Assembly: GCA_964016875.1 (NCBI GenBank)
Contig: OZ024724.1
Location: 6,806,501 to 6,870,500, forward strand
Origin: Fallopia convolvulus
Lineage: Eukaryota; Streptophyta; Magnoliopsida; Caryophyllales; Polygonaceae
DNA length: 64,000 bases
Direction of reading: 5' to 3'
In this document: in pieces, positions 35,310 to 46,371 of the stretch
Numbering within the stretch: position 1 is the first letter of the stretch
Layout: each line of letters starts with the position of its first letter
Notes under the pieces: generated by a model
Database searches by the model: none
What the model saw: the letters and a program-made list of their open reading frames with translations, nothing else
Told to the model about the DNA's origin: nothing
Program-made: the position numbers and the translations under genes

Positions 35310-37060
35310 GGTGGATCGTTTGAGTGTCGAACTGTGGAGTCTTAAATGAAGCTGTGATGAGTTCTCTGCGTGAGGTTGCTTAAATAATCTTTAATGGGGG
35401 TTAACAGATTGCCATGTTGGTCTTAACGAAATCTCCTTGCCAGTATCCTTTCCAAAATCCGTCATATTTGAATCTTCCTCTATCCTTATTGTCGTGGCCT
35501 TTGATTTCTCTTTTTTATTCTTTCCTTCTTGTGATACCTCCCCAATTTCCTTTCTTGTTTTGCTTCTTGTTATATTTTCCATGCTACTTTCCCCCACTAC
35601 CTCCGCTTTATTTCCTGATGATTTAACCTCCGAAATCACCTCACCCATGATCTTTTGGTTTGATTATTCCTCTTATCTTTTGGCTCCCCTTCTTTCTTCT
35701 TCGAGATCCTTGATTTTTTGGGAATTTTCCTCGAATTATCCTCTTGAGATCTTTTTGATTTATCCTTAGCCATTTCCTTCCTATTTTTAGCCGCCTCTTT
35801 ATCCCAATTATCTTCGTTGGATAAGATTTAAAACCGAGAAGCAAAGTGGTTCGCGTCCTCATTCCGGTTCTTCCCACTCGTACCGAATCGGGTTTTTGTG
35901 TGATTCAATTCCCTACTTGTTGAACTGGAATACTCATCATTCTTCCTCCTTTCTGGGTCCTCCTTTGTAGCCATTGACATGTTGCTTTCCAATCATGTCT
36001 TATCACTTTGTCCCTCTTTGATTACTCTACGGCGAGCTGTTCTTTTCTCCACCATCCAATCTCCATAATTCTCACTCACCTCTGGATGCAGGCTTGCTAT
36101 GTTCTCGTGTATTGTGCTGACACTAGCCATATTACTTTCCTGATGAATAGTCGGGCATTGGTCACGGACATGGCCTATCTTTCCACATTCAAAGCATATC
36201 ATTCTCAAACCCTCATAGTGAATTTTCCAAATTCTTCCATTCATCCAAAATTTGGTCGTATAGGTTTTGATATGTCTAGTTCCACACATAGTCTTGTATA
36301 CTTGCCTCTTTCAACCTCACTTGTAGTTCTATCGACTTTCAGCACTTTGCCTAGTTGAGATCCAATTAAGTTTAGAACCTTTCTATCAAAATACTCCATC
36401 GAAAAATCTAGAATTCTAATCCAGGCAGCTACTTTCTGAATGGTTTCTTCTACAACATTGAAATTCAGTCTCCATCATTGAATCGTTAGATAACTATCCC
36501 CATTCATCCAACGTCCATTAGTTAGAACATGGTTGAAGTCTTCATCATTTCGGAATCGGATGACATAGAAATATTTTCCGGTGTCGATCATGGAAAAATC
36601 TCCTTTCGGCTTCCATTTCTTTAGCAGGCTATTCCTTAGGTACATATAGTCCACGCTTCAATCCAGCATTTTGATAATAATGGCGTTTCAAAATGGTTTA
36701 CAGATTCTTCTCTTTTCCTCAGCGGAAAGAAGAATTACAAGGCATTCTAGATCTTGTGGATCTGGCATCACATCATCCAAAACCACCTCTATTTCCAAAT
36801 CATCCTCCCAAAAAGGATTGTTATACTCTATCATCATACCTTATGTTCTTTTGCCCGTAACAGAATCCTTATATGATACTAAGTCTTTTCCTTTCTGCAG
36901 CATTCCGTTCGCATCAATTAGATTTGGGAAACTACTTTCTAAAGGTTCATCCTCTTCCCCATGTTTCGTTCTCTTGTTCAATCTGGTGTTATGAGTCGGA
37001 GATTGCTCTCCCGGCAGTTACAAACGCGAGTCTTCGAAGTTCATAGAGAGCGTTTTCCTT
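35310..37060 (-). pseudogene. LINE ORF1 (DUF4283 / zinc-knuckle RNA-binding protein)
   Basis: ORF1 of plant L1 elements binds element RNA. In minus-strand order it shows an acidic N-terminal part (about 37000-36750), a DUF4283-like region (GKYFYVIRFRNDEDFNHVL near 36560, then GSQLGKVLKVDRTTSEVERG and YTRLCVELDISKPIRP near 36300), WMNGRIWKIHYEGLRM, and the zinc knuckle CFECGKIGHVRDQC at 36155-36196. A lysine-rich tail reaches about 35400. At least two frameshifts (near 36250 and 36470) and several stops inactivate it. Confidence 0.85.
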
Positions 37061-37454
37061 TCACTAGGGTGTTTTACCAAATTCCTGCGTTTCTTTTAGT
37101 TTAATTCACCCATTAATCAAAAATACGGGCTAATTCAATGTGGCGACCAACTCCTCTTTAATTCTCCTTATCCATACATGTTGGCAATTATATCCAATTC
37201 GAGCATTGAATGTCGAATTCAACCAATTCCGCCATTGTAGGGCTTCGAATAAGGTCAGAAATTAAGCCCCAAAAATTCTTATGGTTTGCAACAATAGATT
37301 GAAGGGTTTGATAGAACATGTCATGGGCTTTCCGGAACATCTTTTGGATCGAAAATCCGTTGAGAAACGAATGAGTTATGACCATTTGAAAATCATGATT
37401 CAAGGTTGAAGGTGAAGACACTCGGGATTGATTTATTTTGTCCAATTTACACAA
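37061..37454 (-). other. LINE 5' region
   Basis: Probable 5' untranslated region. It contains a minus-strand open frame of 88 codons (37188-37454) with no recognised motif. Confidence 0.4.
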
Positions 37455-37918
37455 ATAACCCCTCTAGTTTTATAAAAGTGATAAAAATGCCCCTTTCACC
37501 TTGACTTGTGGACTACCACTAACTAAATTAAATATCATATGAACTTTAAATAATTTATTTGATTAAAAATTTATCTTTAAAAAAATTTATATAAATTTTA
37601 GAAATATTATTTCAACACTTCTTATGTTTTATTACGTATAATTATTCTAATAAACATGACACATATTATTATGGTTACATTTTATTATACTATGATAATA
37701 ATAATAAAATCATAATTCTTATGGTTCATAATTAATATTTATAATATGAGACAATAACTTTTGTAACCTTTGATATGGTCTTAGACGTATAAACCAACCT
37801 TATAACATATATAATGTTATAATATTATAACTGTTAAGAAATAAAATATGTAAATATTTTACTATATTAAAGGGAAATATAAAATTATATTTTTACCCTT
37901 TATAAAACGAGGGATATT
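37455..37918. mobile_element. Candidate MITE with GTTTTATAAA termini
   Basis: The left end (ATAACCCCTCTAGTTTTATA) and the inverse of the right end (AATATCCCTCGTTTTATAAA) match apart from small gaps, and both continue into TAAAAAT. The interior is AT-rich. The target duplication is unclear (TTACA on both sides). Confidence 0.5.
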
Positions 37919-38049
37919 ACATCCCACTAGTAATATTGTCTCAGTTCCTTGTACATCTTACTAGACCTTAGGGTTAGGAGTTCTTGATTGTTCGTAGGGT
38001 TGTTTTCAGAATACCTGATTCCATGTCTAGAAGGAACGCTGATGATACT

Positions 38050-38520
38050 TGGACAAACATGGAAAGGGAATAACACTAAAAATGGAGAAAGTGCTCAAAT
38101 CTGTTCAAGAACAGTGTGATGATTCTGACGATAATGTCTTAATTACCATATGCATTTGTTCTATGGTTGTCCATATTTCCTTTGCAGTCTCAAGGTTTCC
38201 TGCCTTTGTTGATTCCACCTTGCTCATGGAATTGTTGAGATACATTTTGGATTTGCAGTTTGTCTCTATTCACTTCCACTCGTTTGGACCCCACTTGCAC
38301 ATGTCGTCCTTGATGGCATCATTGATGGTGAAATTCCCTTTCTCTATTACTATCCATGACTGGTAATCATGACTATGCATCCAGTCTCTCATCAAGCCTT
38401 GCCATTGTTTGAAGCGGCCTTCAACCAATCTTGGTGGTTTGTTGCTCCCATGACCAATTACATTAAGTTCAGTCAACATCCTGCAACTAAACGAACAATC
38501 TAGATCACTCAGCTCTGATA
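38050..38520 (-). pseudogene. Copia gag N-terminal fragment
   Basis: Gag forms the virus-like particle. The minus strand reads NKPPRLVEGRFKQWQGLMRD, then WIVIEKGNFTIND, a stop, and further broken pieces (LQIQNVSQQFHE, ETAKEIWTTIEQMH) typical of the N-terminal part of copia gag. It starts close to the primer site and is lost beyond about 38050. Confidence 0.72.
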
Positions 38521-38523
38521 CCA
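38512..38523 (-). promoter_or_regulatory. Primer-binding site (initiator tRNA-Met) of the copia remnant
   Basis: TGGTATCAGAGC on the minus strand, two bases after the LTR end at 38526. Confidence 0.9.
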
Positions 38524-38525
38524 AA

Positions 38526-39441
38526 TGTAGGATCGTAGATTAGTTTAGACAAGAGAGAATTATTCTAGTGATAGTTCTCTTACGTAGTGGAAAAAGAAAA
38601 AAAAAACTATTTTCAGAATGTAAATGCTAAGTAACTCTTGACACGTTTCTTTATAGAGGAACCCTTCATCAACCAACCAATTAAATGGGTAAACCTCTAC
38701 CTCCCTTGGAGGATTTTGAATGAAAACTTTATATAAATCGTAGTTCCTTAGTTACAATACGTAGACTCGTACTTCTCTATTGCTTGCAATCACCAAATCC
38801 TAGCAATACTAACGAATCTACCTATCTAATTCCTAAGAATACCACAATGACTTAAACAAAGCAATCAAACCCCACAACCTCCTAGTGCAGTTTCCTTTAG
38901 CATCGGAATTGACTACTACGATGACGTCAAGCTTACACACTTGCCATCGTCGAGCTTCTAGACCTTCTTCTTCTTCTTGTAAATTCTTCCTTGTTGCTCT
39001 GGATCACTCTCAGTCTTTCATAGCTCTTAGGCGGGTATTGTTCATGCGGTGGGTGATCCACATTACCCTACCTTCACCGCTTTTTTCTTATAGTGGTAGA
39101 CATTTGCAATTTACTCTTCTATTCTTTTTCACTTGGCCCGCGCAAGGCATAGCTCTTAATGACCAGCGTAGCCCTGGGAGCTATTTCTTTTTTAAGACGC
39201 ATTTTCCATTTTTTACTTGCCGCCCAAGTTTGTTTCGCAAATATCATTTTGTCCTTATGATATGCCACACATGCATGAACTGGTTCCAAGATGTTATTGC
39301 ATTGTTTCCCTCATAGTTCTTGTATGACTTTATTTTCCTAAAATACTTGAATAAAGGTTTATTTTCTAATGGTGTTTGTTATCATCAAAACTAATGCAGA
39401 AAATTATTGTTCTAGTGTTAGTTCCTAATACCAATCCAACA
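38526..39441 (-). repeat. 5' LTR of the copia remnant
   Basis: 916 bp, TGTTGG...CCTACA ends, fixed on one side by the primer site. Confidence 0.82.
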
Positions 39442-41290
39442 ATTTATTCAGTTACTCAATTATACTAGTTCAATGACCGAGAATAAGAAAGAAAATATGA
39501 AACATTTTCATCATTGGTTGTATTCTAAGATAAAATCATCGATGGAGAGGAATAGTTATATAACCCTTATGGGAGTATATTGATGAGTGTTTCAACGTGG
39601 AAGCTGCTATCGAGAAATCTAACCAAATTATTGATGCTCGAGGTGGTAAGAAGCAAAAGACTCAATCTGCATCATGATAGTCTCAAAATAATTGCTTCGA
39701 GAAGCCTTTCTCTTTGTTTAGGGGTTCTCAAAATTATGGGTTAGCTAGGTTAGCTCAAAATGGCAGTAATAGATGTTAGAAGGTCTTAGGGGGTTAACAC
39801 GGAGCATCAAGGATCATCCAACATTGCTATAAGTGTGGAGATTATCGACATAAGAAGATAAATTGTACAAAGGCACTTCAAACTTGTTATCATTGTGGAG
39901 GAGTTGGGCACATTAAAGCTTACTAGAGGCATGGAACAAATCTAGATCAATATTAAGCATCTTCCCCAATCTTTCGCACACCCTCTACTCGAAACTTCCT
40001 TGCACCAGTATAACTATAATAGAATGATATTGGTAAGAAAGGATAAAGCACCAATTAGTGGGATTCCAGATCCAAGAATATATGAAATAAGGAGATATAA
40101 TGAGCATCATGAGTTGGTGATAACAAGTTCTCTTTTTATTTGATCTAGGCCTTTCGTTTATTATTTGATGCAAAAGCTACACATTTATTTATTGTTGAGA
40201 ATTGTGTTGATAACCTAGGAATAGTTTGTGATTTTGAGTTGTATTGAATAATAGTGATCAATTACCAAGGACTAAAGGACTTAAAGAATTTCCAATTCTC
40301 ATAAGGATCGAAAATGGTTGGTTGGTTGTATAGTAATTGCTTTTTTGCATTGTGATATCATCCAAGGGATGAATTGACTTTTATTTTCATGGTACGGTGC
40401 AACTCTTGATTCCAAAAAGAGGATAGTTATAGTGACAATTGGTAAGGGTTCAGAACATGTGTTTGAACTTCATAGTACTAGTGCTTCATGCCATGTCATC
40501 GATGCTATGACAATTGCAAAATTATTAGGGCAAGGTTGTGACACCTATGCTTGTTATGTCTTGGAGGATAAGAAGGACAAGGCGGAGTTGCATGACATTC
40601 CAGTTGGTCGGGATTTATTACCAATGAATTTCAAAGGCTAGAACCAAGAAATTATATGGACTTCAATAGTAATTTAGAACCTAGAAAAACACTCATTTAT
40701 CGAGCTCCATAAAGAATGGCCCCAATAGCGATGCAATAGTTAAAGAAACAAATTGATGAACTTGTTGAGATGTGTTTTGTAAGACCAAGTGCATAACCAT
40801 GTAGAGCTCATAAGCTATTTTATTAAGAAAAAGGATGGTTTATTCTGACTCTACATTGATTTCAAGAGTTGAACAAAGTGATTTTCAAGAACAAGTATGC
40901 TCTTCCTCGCATCATTGAAATGTTAGATCGCTTACAAGGGTTGTCGTATTCTCAAAGATCAATCTAAGATCAGGTTAGTATCATCTTCAAATTCAAGGAG
41001 AGGATATTCATAAGATTGGATTTCAAACATGATATGGGCACTATGAATTTATAGTGATGCCATTCGCGTTAACTAATACTCTAGCAGTCTTCATGGACTT
41101 GATGAATTGGTGCTTGTGACAATTTTTATATTATTTTGTAGTGGTGATTATCCATTATATCCTAATCTATTTTTGGAGTCCATGGATGGTGAAATTTGTC
41201 TTTGCATGCTTAACATCCTAAGTCAACAACAATTGCATGCAAAATTGTCTAAATATGAATGAAGGAGTGATGTTGTAGATTGGAAATGAT
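39442..41290 (+). pseudogene. Decayed Ty3/gypsy gag-protease-reverse transcriptase
   Basis: Plus-strand remnants lie in the right order. Two zinc knuckles come first: CYKCGDYRHKKINC (39825-39866), and CYHCGGVGHIKAY (39885-39923), where the last Cys is Tyr. A protease/linker frame follows at 40432-40641 (FELHSTSASCHVIDAM, then AELHDIPVGRDLLPMNF). RT pieces are RMAPIAMQ near 40715, KKQIDELVEMCFVRPSA near 40750, LNKVIFKNKYALPRI near 40875, MPFALTNTLAVFMDLMN near 41055 and LHAKLSKYE near 41235. The double knuckle suggests a chromovirus. Many stops and frameshifts; no YVDD-type site survives in frame. Confidence 0.8.
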
Positions 41291-41499
41291 CTTAAAGGAG
41301 TTTGTGGAGCTTGCAAGATGTTGCATATGGTTTGTGAAAAGGTCAAAACTTTTATCTTACAAAAAGTCAAAACTAAAGGGGAAAACTCAATGTCCGACAA
41401 AACATAATGATAAATCCACTAATCAACAAGTATATATGTATGTACAATTATTTATCAATACACGAGTCAACCACACACACTAAGGACAAACATGGAGAT
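41291..41499. other. End of the gypsy remnant and flank of the Tat LTR
   Basis: No feature recognised. The RT homology stops near 41290, where other sequence begins. Confidence 0.4.
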
Positions 41500-42018
41500 T
41501 GTTTTGGGCAGGATAATCACACTAACGCGTTACCTACTACAATGCGGGAACTCCTAACCAAACAGAATTTGTAACACGTTATAAGCTATAAACAAGTAGT
41601 GAAACGAGATAAAAGATAAGAAAGATAGTAGTGAAAGAATGGTAAGATTTATATTATGATTGAGATCGTGAATCCTTCGTTGATACAAATGGATGCTTTG
41701 AACGAAGTAGAATGATTATGAAAAAGACTGGAGCTCTTGTAAGTAATTTCGAGTATGAATGTTTGTGTCCCCTATCTATCCTTGCCCCGTCTCTATTTAT
41801 AACCTTCTTCCCCACTTCGACTGTTGGTTGAAACGCCTGGCAAATCCCGGAGATCTCACCCCCGTCGTTAATGAAATAGCCGTTGATGTCGATCATGGGG
41901 TCCGAGATTTCAGCTCTGTTTTGACTGCTCTGTCGTCTTCTCCTTCTACCGATTTACTCGAATCAACTATTCTGGGCTTGTGACATTTCATTTGGGCCAA
42001 ATTTAGGAGGGCCCAACA
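41500..42018 (-). repeat. 3' LTR of the Tat element
   Basis: 519 bp with ends TGTTGGGC and GCCCAAAACA in element orientation, next to the polypurine tract. A TATA box (TATAAATA on the minus strand) lies at 41794-41801. Confidence 0.75.
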
Positions 42019-42033
42019 ATACCCCCTCAAAAA
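42019..42033 (-). promoter_or_regulatory. Polypurine tract of the Tat element
   Basis: TTTTTGAGGGGGTAT on the minus strand, directly before the LTR start TGTTGGGCC. Confidence 0.8.
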
Positions 42034-42234
42034 CCCGTGAAAACTCCCTCCACCGCTTTTCTAGGGTTTTTGATTTTTTCTTCTCGAAAGTTGTAGTGTG
42101 TAAAGGCTTGTCCCATCAATCTGTATTTATAGCAGTCATGATGGCCTCTAAGACTTCAATTACGCTTCTCGGTGTCCAGGTACGTTTCCTTCTACTTTTC
42201 TTCTTCGTCTTCAACCTCTCTTCTTCCTTTAATC

Positions 42235-43862
42235 ATGGCAACTTCCAGTTCTTCCCCCGTCTCTCACTGTCTCGATCCGCCTGTACCTCCTTCCCTAACT
42301 TCATCCATAATTTTCACTCCCCTCCATTGTAGAAGCAGTATTTCAGAACACCCTCATACTCTTGCGTTCTCCGTAGGATTTCCCTCTTCCGCAGAAATTT
42401 TCCATCCCCCTTCTGGAATTTGGGTTGACTTCTATAGCGACGATTGGGTTTGCTTGTATGAGTATCCTTTCCGCATCGGACATCACTTTCCTTTCTCCCC
42501 GTTAGTTGTCGACTTCCTTTCTACTCTTATGTCTCCCCTAGGCAAATACTTCCACATGTCTGGAAGTTGTTGCTATCGGTTGATCTGTTATGTTCCTCTC
42601 ATGGTCTCCCTTTCAAAGTCGTCAACTTTTTCCATAACTATCGCCTTTCTAAGGGTGGCCGGGGTCGATTGACTTTAAAAACCTTTCAAGACAAATCTGA
42701 CCTGATTTTTAACATTTCCAAGCCTGATCGGGGCTGGGCTGACAAATTTTTCTTCGTCAAGCTCTCTTCCTTGGGAATTGACACAGCTTTCTTAAAAACT
42801 CGATGGAGGTCAACAGGTAGCGTTTTTCTTTTCTTCTTCCGTTTTTGTCCAGTCCCTCTTAACCGTTGATCATTTTTGTATTGTACGCAGAAATTTTGGC
42901 TTGTCCTCAACCATGATCAGTGTGGGTTCAAGTAATTTCTCACATTGAAGTTATCCCGTTGGAGGAAAGGTCCTACCCTAAACTGGTGCAGGCGTGCTTC
43001 TCAAACCCCGCAGACATAGAGATGTCAAGTGAGCTCTATTCGTTTATCTTTACTCTGACACCTTTGTTTGTCAACTAACCTTGTTACTTGCATGTTACCA
43101 GGCTTGAGAACTACCAGATCCACCATTGCGTTATCTACTTTGGAATGAGTTGAGGCAAGGAAGAAAAGGAAGGCGGAAACAGCTTCTACCGCTGATACTT
43201 CCCTGGTGATGGAAATTCCTCCAAGATTCGCAGATGACATCCCTAAGGTTCCCTCGTCAAAGAAAAATGCATCCTCCCGTATGACTTGCAGCTCAGTGGC
43301 AGGTATTTAACAACTCTCTTCATTTTTACTATTAATAGTCATGGTTCTTGATGGTTCTATACTTGTTGCCCAGGGTCTTCAACTTGCTGTTGCAGCCTTC
43401 GACACCTTCAAGGACTACGCCGAGCAGTTAGCCCAGAGTAAGATCAGTACGCAGCTTGAGAAGGACAAGTTGATCATCTTGGGGCAAGAGAAGAAAACTC
43501 TGGAGAAGAAGGTTGCAGATCTGCAAAGTGCCCTCGAGAAAGATGTTGGAGAGTCTAAGGCGTGGGAGGACAATTTCAATGTGGCATCAAAGAAAAGCGT
43601 TGCACTTGCTCAAGAAATTGAAGACACGGCTGACTACTGGTCGCTCAGAGCTCGTGCTGAGACAATAGAGGAGTTTGCCGCTAGGAAGCATTCTTCTTGG
43701 GATGCTGTGAAGGAAAGGGAGCAGTTCGAGAACTTATTCCCTGACGAGGCCAACACTTCCAAGAAATCCTCTCTTGTCGACGAGATTTCACAAGTTGCCA
43801 AACAAGTGGCCCAGGTGGAGATGGACAACCAGAAGCCAGCCGAGGAAGTTTCCAAGGAATAA
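42235..43862 (+). pseudogene. Antisense accessory gene of the Tat element (gypsy-type 'putative transposase' domain, coiled-coil tail)
   Basis: Transcribed opposite to gag-pol. The first exon starts at ATG 42235 (MATSSSSPV) and carries the domain annotated as gypsy-type putative transposase: WVCLYEYPFRIGHHFPFSPL, then after one frameshift near 42595 GLPFKVVNFFHNYRLSKGG and RGWADKFFFVKL. Three short GT-AG introns fit: 42817-42890 (74 bp), 43029-43101 (73 bp) and 43303-43373 (71 bp). The phase is kept across the last one (SSVA|GLQLAVAAF). The last exon is a long coiled coil ending at 43862. An in-frame TGA near 43147 adds a second lesion. A TATA-like box at 42124-42131 lies upstream. Related genes in Grande and Retand elements are transcribed from their own promoter, and their role is unsettled. 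Confidence 0.75.
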
Positions 43863-44520
43863 TTTCCTTTTGTTTCCTCGATCTTCTTGAACTTCTTTCT
43901 ACCCCCAATATGTTGGGGTTAAAACTCTTTGTTTTGTATGGCCGCTCGTTTTAGGACCTTGATGTGGACAACTTCTACCCCCTGTTGGTTTTTAGGGTTT
44001 TATGTTTATTTAGTAATGTTTTAGTATTCGCTATGGTTTTGGATCTATTTTTGTCTTTTTTGCAGGTAAAACAGGTTTACTACCGAGGAATGAAGATCGA
44101 CGCGTTGTGATAATTCGACTTGTTGTAAAGATGTTTACTCGTAGTTTAATGATAAACTTCTCGTTGTAATAGCGCTTTTTGTGTAAGATGCAGAGAGAGA
44201 GAGAATAATGTATTTGTCTGAATGTAAATACTTGAAATTCATAAAATTGTGAATCGAGTTACAAACATCTTGTGAAACTCCTTTTGCTCTATAGTTTGTG
44301 TTACGCGTTCTCATCTCTTGCATCCCTTGACTAGTCGTTGTGTGCACAGCGTTGCCTGATCTCAAGGCGAGGGCTTATGTTTTGGCCTGTAACGTCACAA
44401 GGCGTCCCTTGTTAGTTTTTGTAAAGTCATCGTTGTTTCCTCGTGTACATGATGATGTAACAATATAATGTAAGAAGAAAGTGGTATGTGATGTGTACCT
44501 TGTTTTTTTCGCTACTCGTT
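43863..44520. other. Spacer between antisense gene and integrase in the Tat element
   Basis: Likely holds the 3' end of the antisense transcript (AATAATG near 44204). No ORF recognised. Confidence 0.45.
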
Positions 44521-45133
44521 CTAGAAATGGTACAACTTCAAGTTCATCGCGTTCCAGTTTCTGGGGACCGTCTTCCCATCACATGATATCAACTCGTAGG
44601 CCCCTTGTCCCACGATCTTCGTGATTTGATAAGGTCCTTCCCAATTGGCTCCTAACTTGCCAGCATTTAACTCTTGCGTGTTTTGAAAGACCTTCCTTAA
44701 TACCCAATCTCCTACTTGAAACGCCTTCGCATTAACACGTTTGTTATAACTCCGAGCCGCTCCCTGTCCAAGCGAACTGACGCTTCATCTCGTAACTCGT
44801 CAACCGTGTCCAAATGATGTAACATATTAGATATATTTGACTCTTCCGTGGTAAGTCCATATCGGACTATGGGCAAAGTCAATTCTACCGGTAACACGGG
44901 TTCGCATCCATAAACCAAGAAAAAAGGCGTATGCCTTGTAGCAATCTTAGGAGTCGTTCGATCGAACCATAGAATAAGGGGTAACTCGTCTGCCCATCTT
45001 CCCTTTGCCTCTTTAAGACGCTTCTTCAAGTTATTGATGATTACCTTGTTGCTCGCTTCTGCCTGACCATTGGCTTGAGGATAACGTAGTGTTGACATCA
45101 CCGATTGGATGTTATATTGCTGGAAAAATGATT
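44521..45133 (-). pseudogene. Tat integrase C-terminal part
   Basis: The minus strand reads FFQQYNIQSVMSTLRYPQAN then GQAEASNKVIINNLKK and WADELPLILWFDRTT, the second half of the integrase core of Tat/Athila-type elements. A frameshift near 44750 leads into VNAKAFQVGDWVLRKVFQN, then LGANWEGPYQI and WNAMNLKLYHF with its stop at 44521-44523. The N-terminal zinc-binding part is missing: the frame ends at 45133, where a repeated 20-bp filler joins it to the truncated Athila-1 LTR. Confidence 0.88.
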
Positions 45134-45151
45134 TCGCTTCTGCCTGACCAT

Positions 45152-46220
45152 TGACTGAGATGCACAGTAACTCGGGCCCGAGGTCCTCCGTGTCGGTCCG
45201 AGTCGATCACTGAACTACTTGGGCTCCAAGGCATGAATTTGTGGACTTCCACTTTTGCCCCTCATATAATCTATAAAAGGCCCACTTGTCTTCTAAGAAA
45301 GGGTTCCCTCTCATACACACAAAAAGGGGGTTCCAAGGGAACCAAGAGGATACTTGGAGAGCAAGGAGGAAGGAGAGGAGGAGGAAGAGAGAGAGAATCG
45401 GCCAAGAGAGGAAGACGTGATAGGTTTTGTTGGTAGATTTGCTTTGATTTGCTTTGTTCTTGTGGATTTGAAAACCCTTGGTTGGAATTTGTGGATTGCT
45501 TTGGATTTGAATGAAACTTTGCTTTGTTTTGAGATTGATTATGATGATTGCTTTCCCTTTTGATTTGATTGCTTTCTTTGCTTGTCACATGGAGTAGATC
45601 TCCTTGATCTTGGGTTATGGGGGAAAACCCTAGCTAGGTTTAGGCTAGAAACCCCAATTCCATAGCCTTGAGTGTTTGATCTAAGGAGCCCACTCTACAT
45701 AGAGCTACAATTCCTTGCGAAAGTTGGGAATCAAGGCTTGAGATTGGCAAAGTAGCGAAAGTGAACATGTGTCAATCTCAAGACCTTGCTTCGAAGGGGA
45801 TTTCCCCAATGATCGAGGTGTAGAAGTGGTTGGAACGAGGGCGAAAGCACTCAATCCTAGTCCGATCGTCACTCATTGCTTGAATTGGGGTGGAAAAGCC
45901 TTAATCTACTAGGGAAGGAACCCAAAAGCCCAAGATCTACTTTTAAATTCTTGAGTTCGACATCCCCAGCTACCTTGGGCTCGACTTACCCAGTGTCGGT
46001 CCCGACTTCCTCTTGTCGCCAACCTCGGGCCCGACGTGACCTCAGTGTCGGTCCCGACTGTTTTCTTTGTTTTCCTTTGTTTTATGCTCTCCTTTCTAGC
46101 TTCCTAGTATCTAGGCACATCGATCGAGTAGAATTCCCGAGTGTTCGACACCCACCACGTGCTACAACCGGGTCGGGTTATAAATTTTATCTATAGACCC
46201 TCGCATCCCGAGGCGATAAA
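45152..46220 (+). repeat. 5' LTR of Athila-1, first 337 bp missing
   Basis: Aligns to 54512-55603 of the 3' LTR with a few percent differences by eye. The equivalent of 54174-54511 is deleted. A TATA box TATAAAA lies at 45272-45278. Confidence 0.88.
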
Positions 46221-46225
46221 AAGAT

Positions 46226-46243
46226 TGGCGCCGCTGCCGGGGA
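46226..46243 (+). promoter_or_regulatory. Primer-binding site of Athila-1 (tRNA-Asp type)
   Basis: TGGCGCCGCTGCCGGGGA, the tRNA-Asp-type primer site used by Athila elements, just after the LTR. Confidence 0.88.
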
Positions 46244-46371
46244 AGTCTAAGTGCATTGAGTGCCAATTTGGTGAGTTTCTTGCGTTTTGGTAGTGATTTG
46301 GGTGAGGGAATAGCCCAAACCCTTTGTTTGTTTTTTATTTGTTTTGGTTTGTGTTTTTGCTTCGTAGGTGT

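Larger units (their letters stand above)
33540..37060 (-). mobile_element. L1-type LINE, 3' truncated and broken
   Basis: ORF1 with zinc knuckle and the ORF2 endonuclease are present on the minus strand, but reverse transcriptase is missing. LINEs usually lose their 5' end, so loss of the 3' part here implies a later deletion or the neighbouring LTR insertion. A hAT-like element interrupts the endonuclease. Confidence 0.85.
38050..39441 (-). mobile_element. 5' end of a Ty1-copia element: LTR, primer site, start of gag
   Basis: Minus-strand order: LTR 39441-38526, primer site, gag. The rest of the element is missing. The LTR starts TGTTGGATTGG and ends ATCCTACA. It is a different family from the SIRE-type LTRs at 4736 and 31837. 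Confidence 0.8.
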
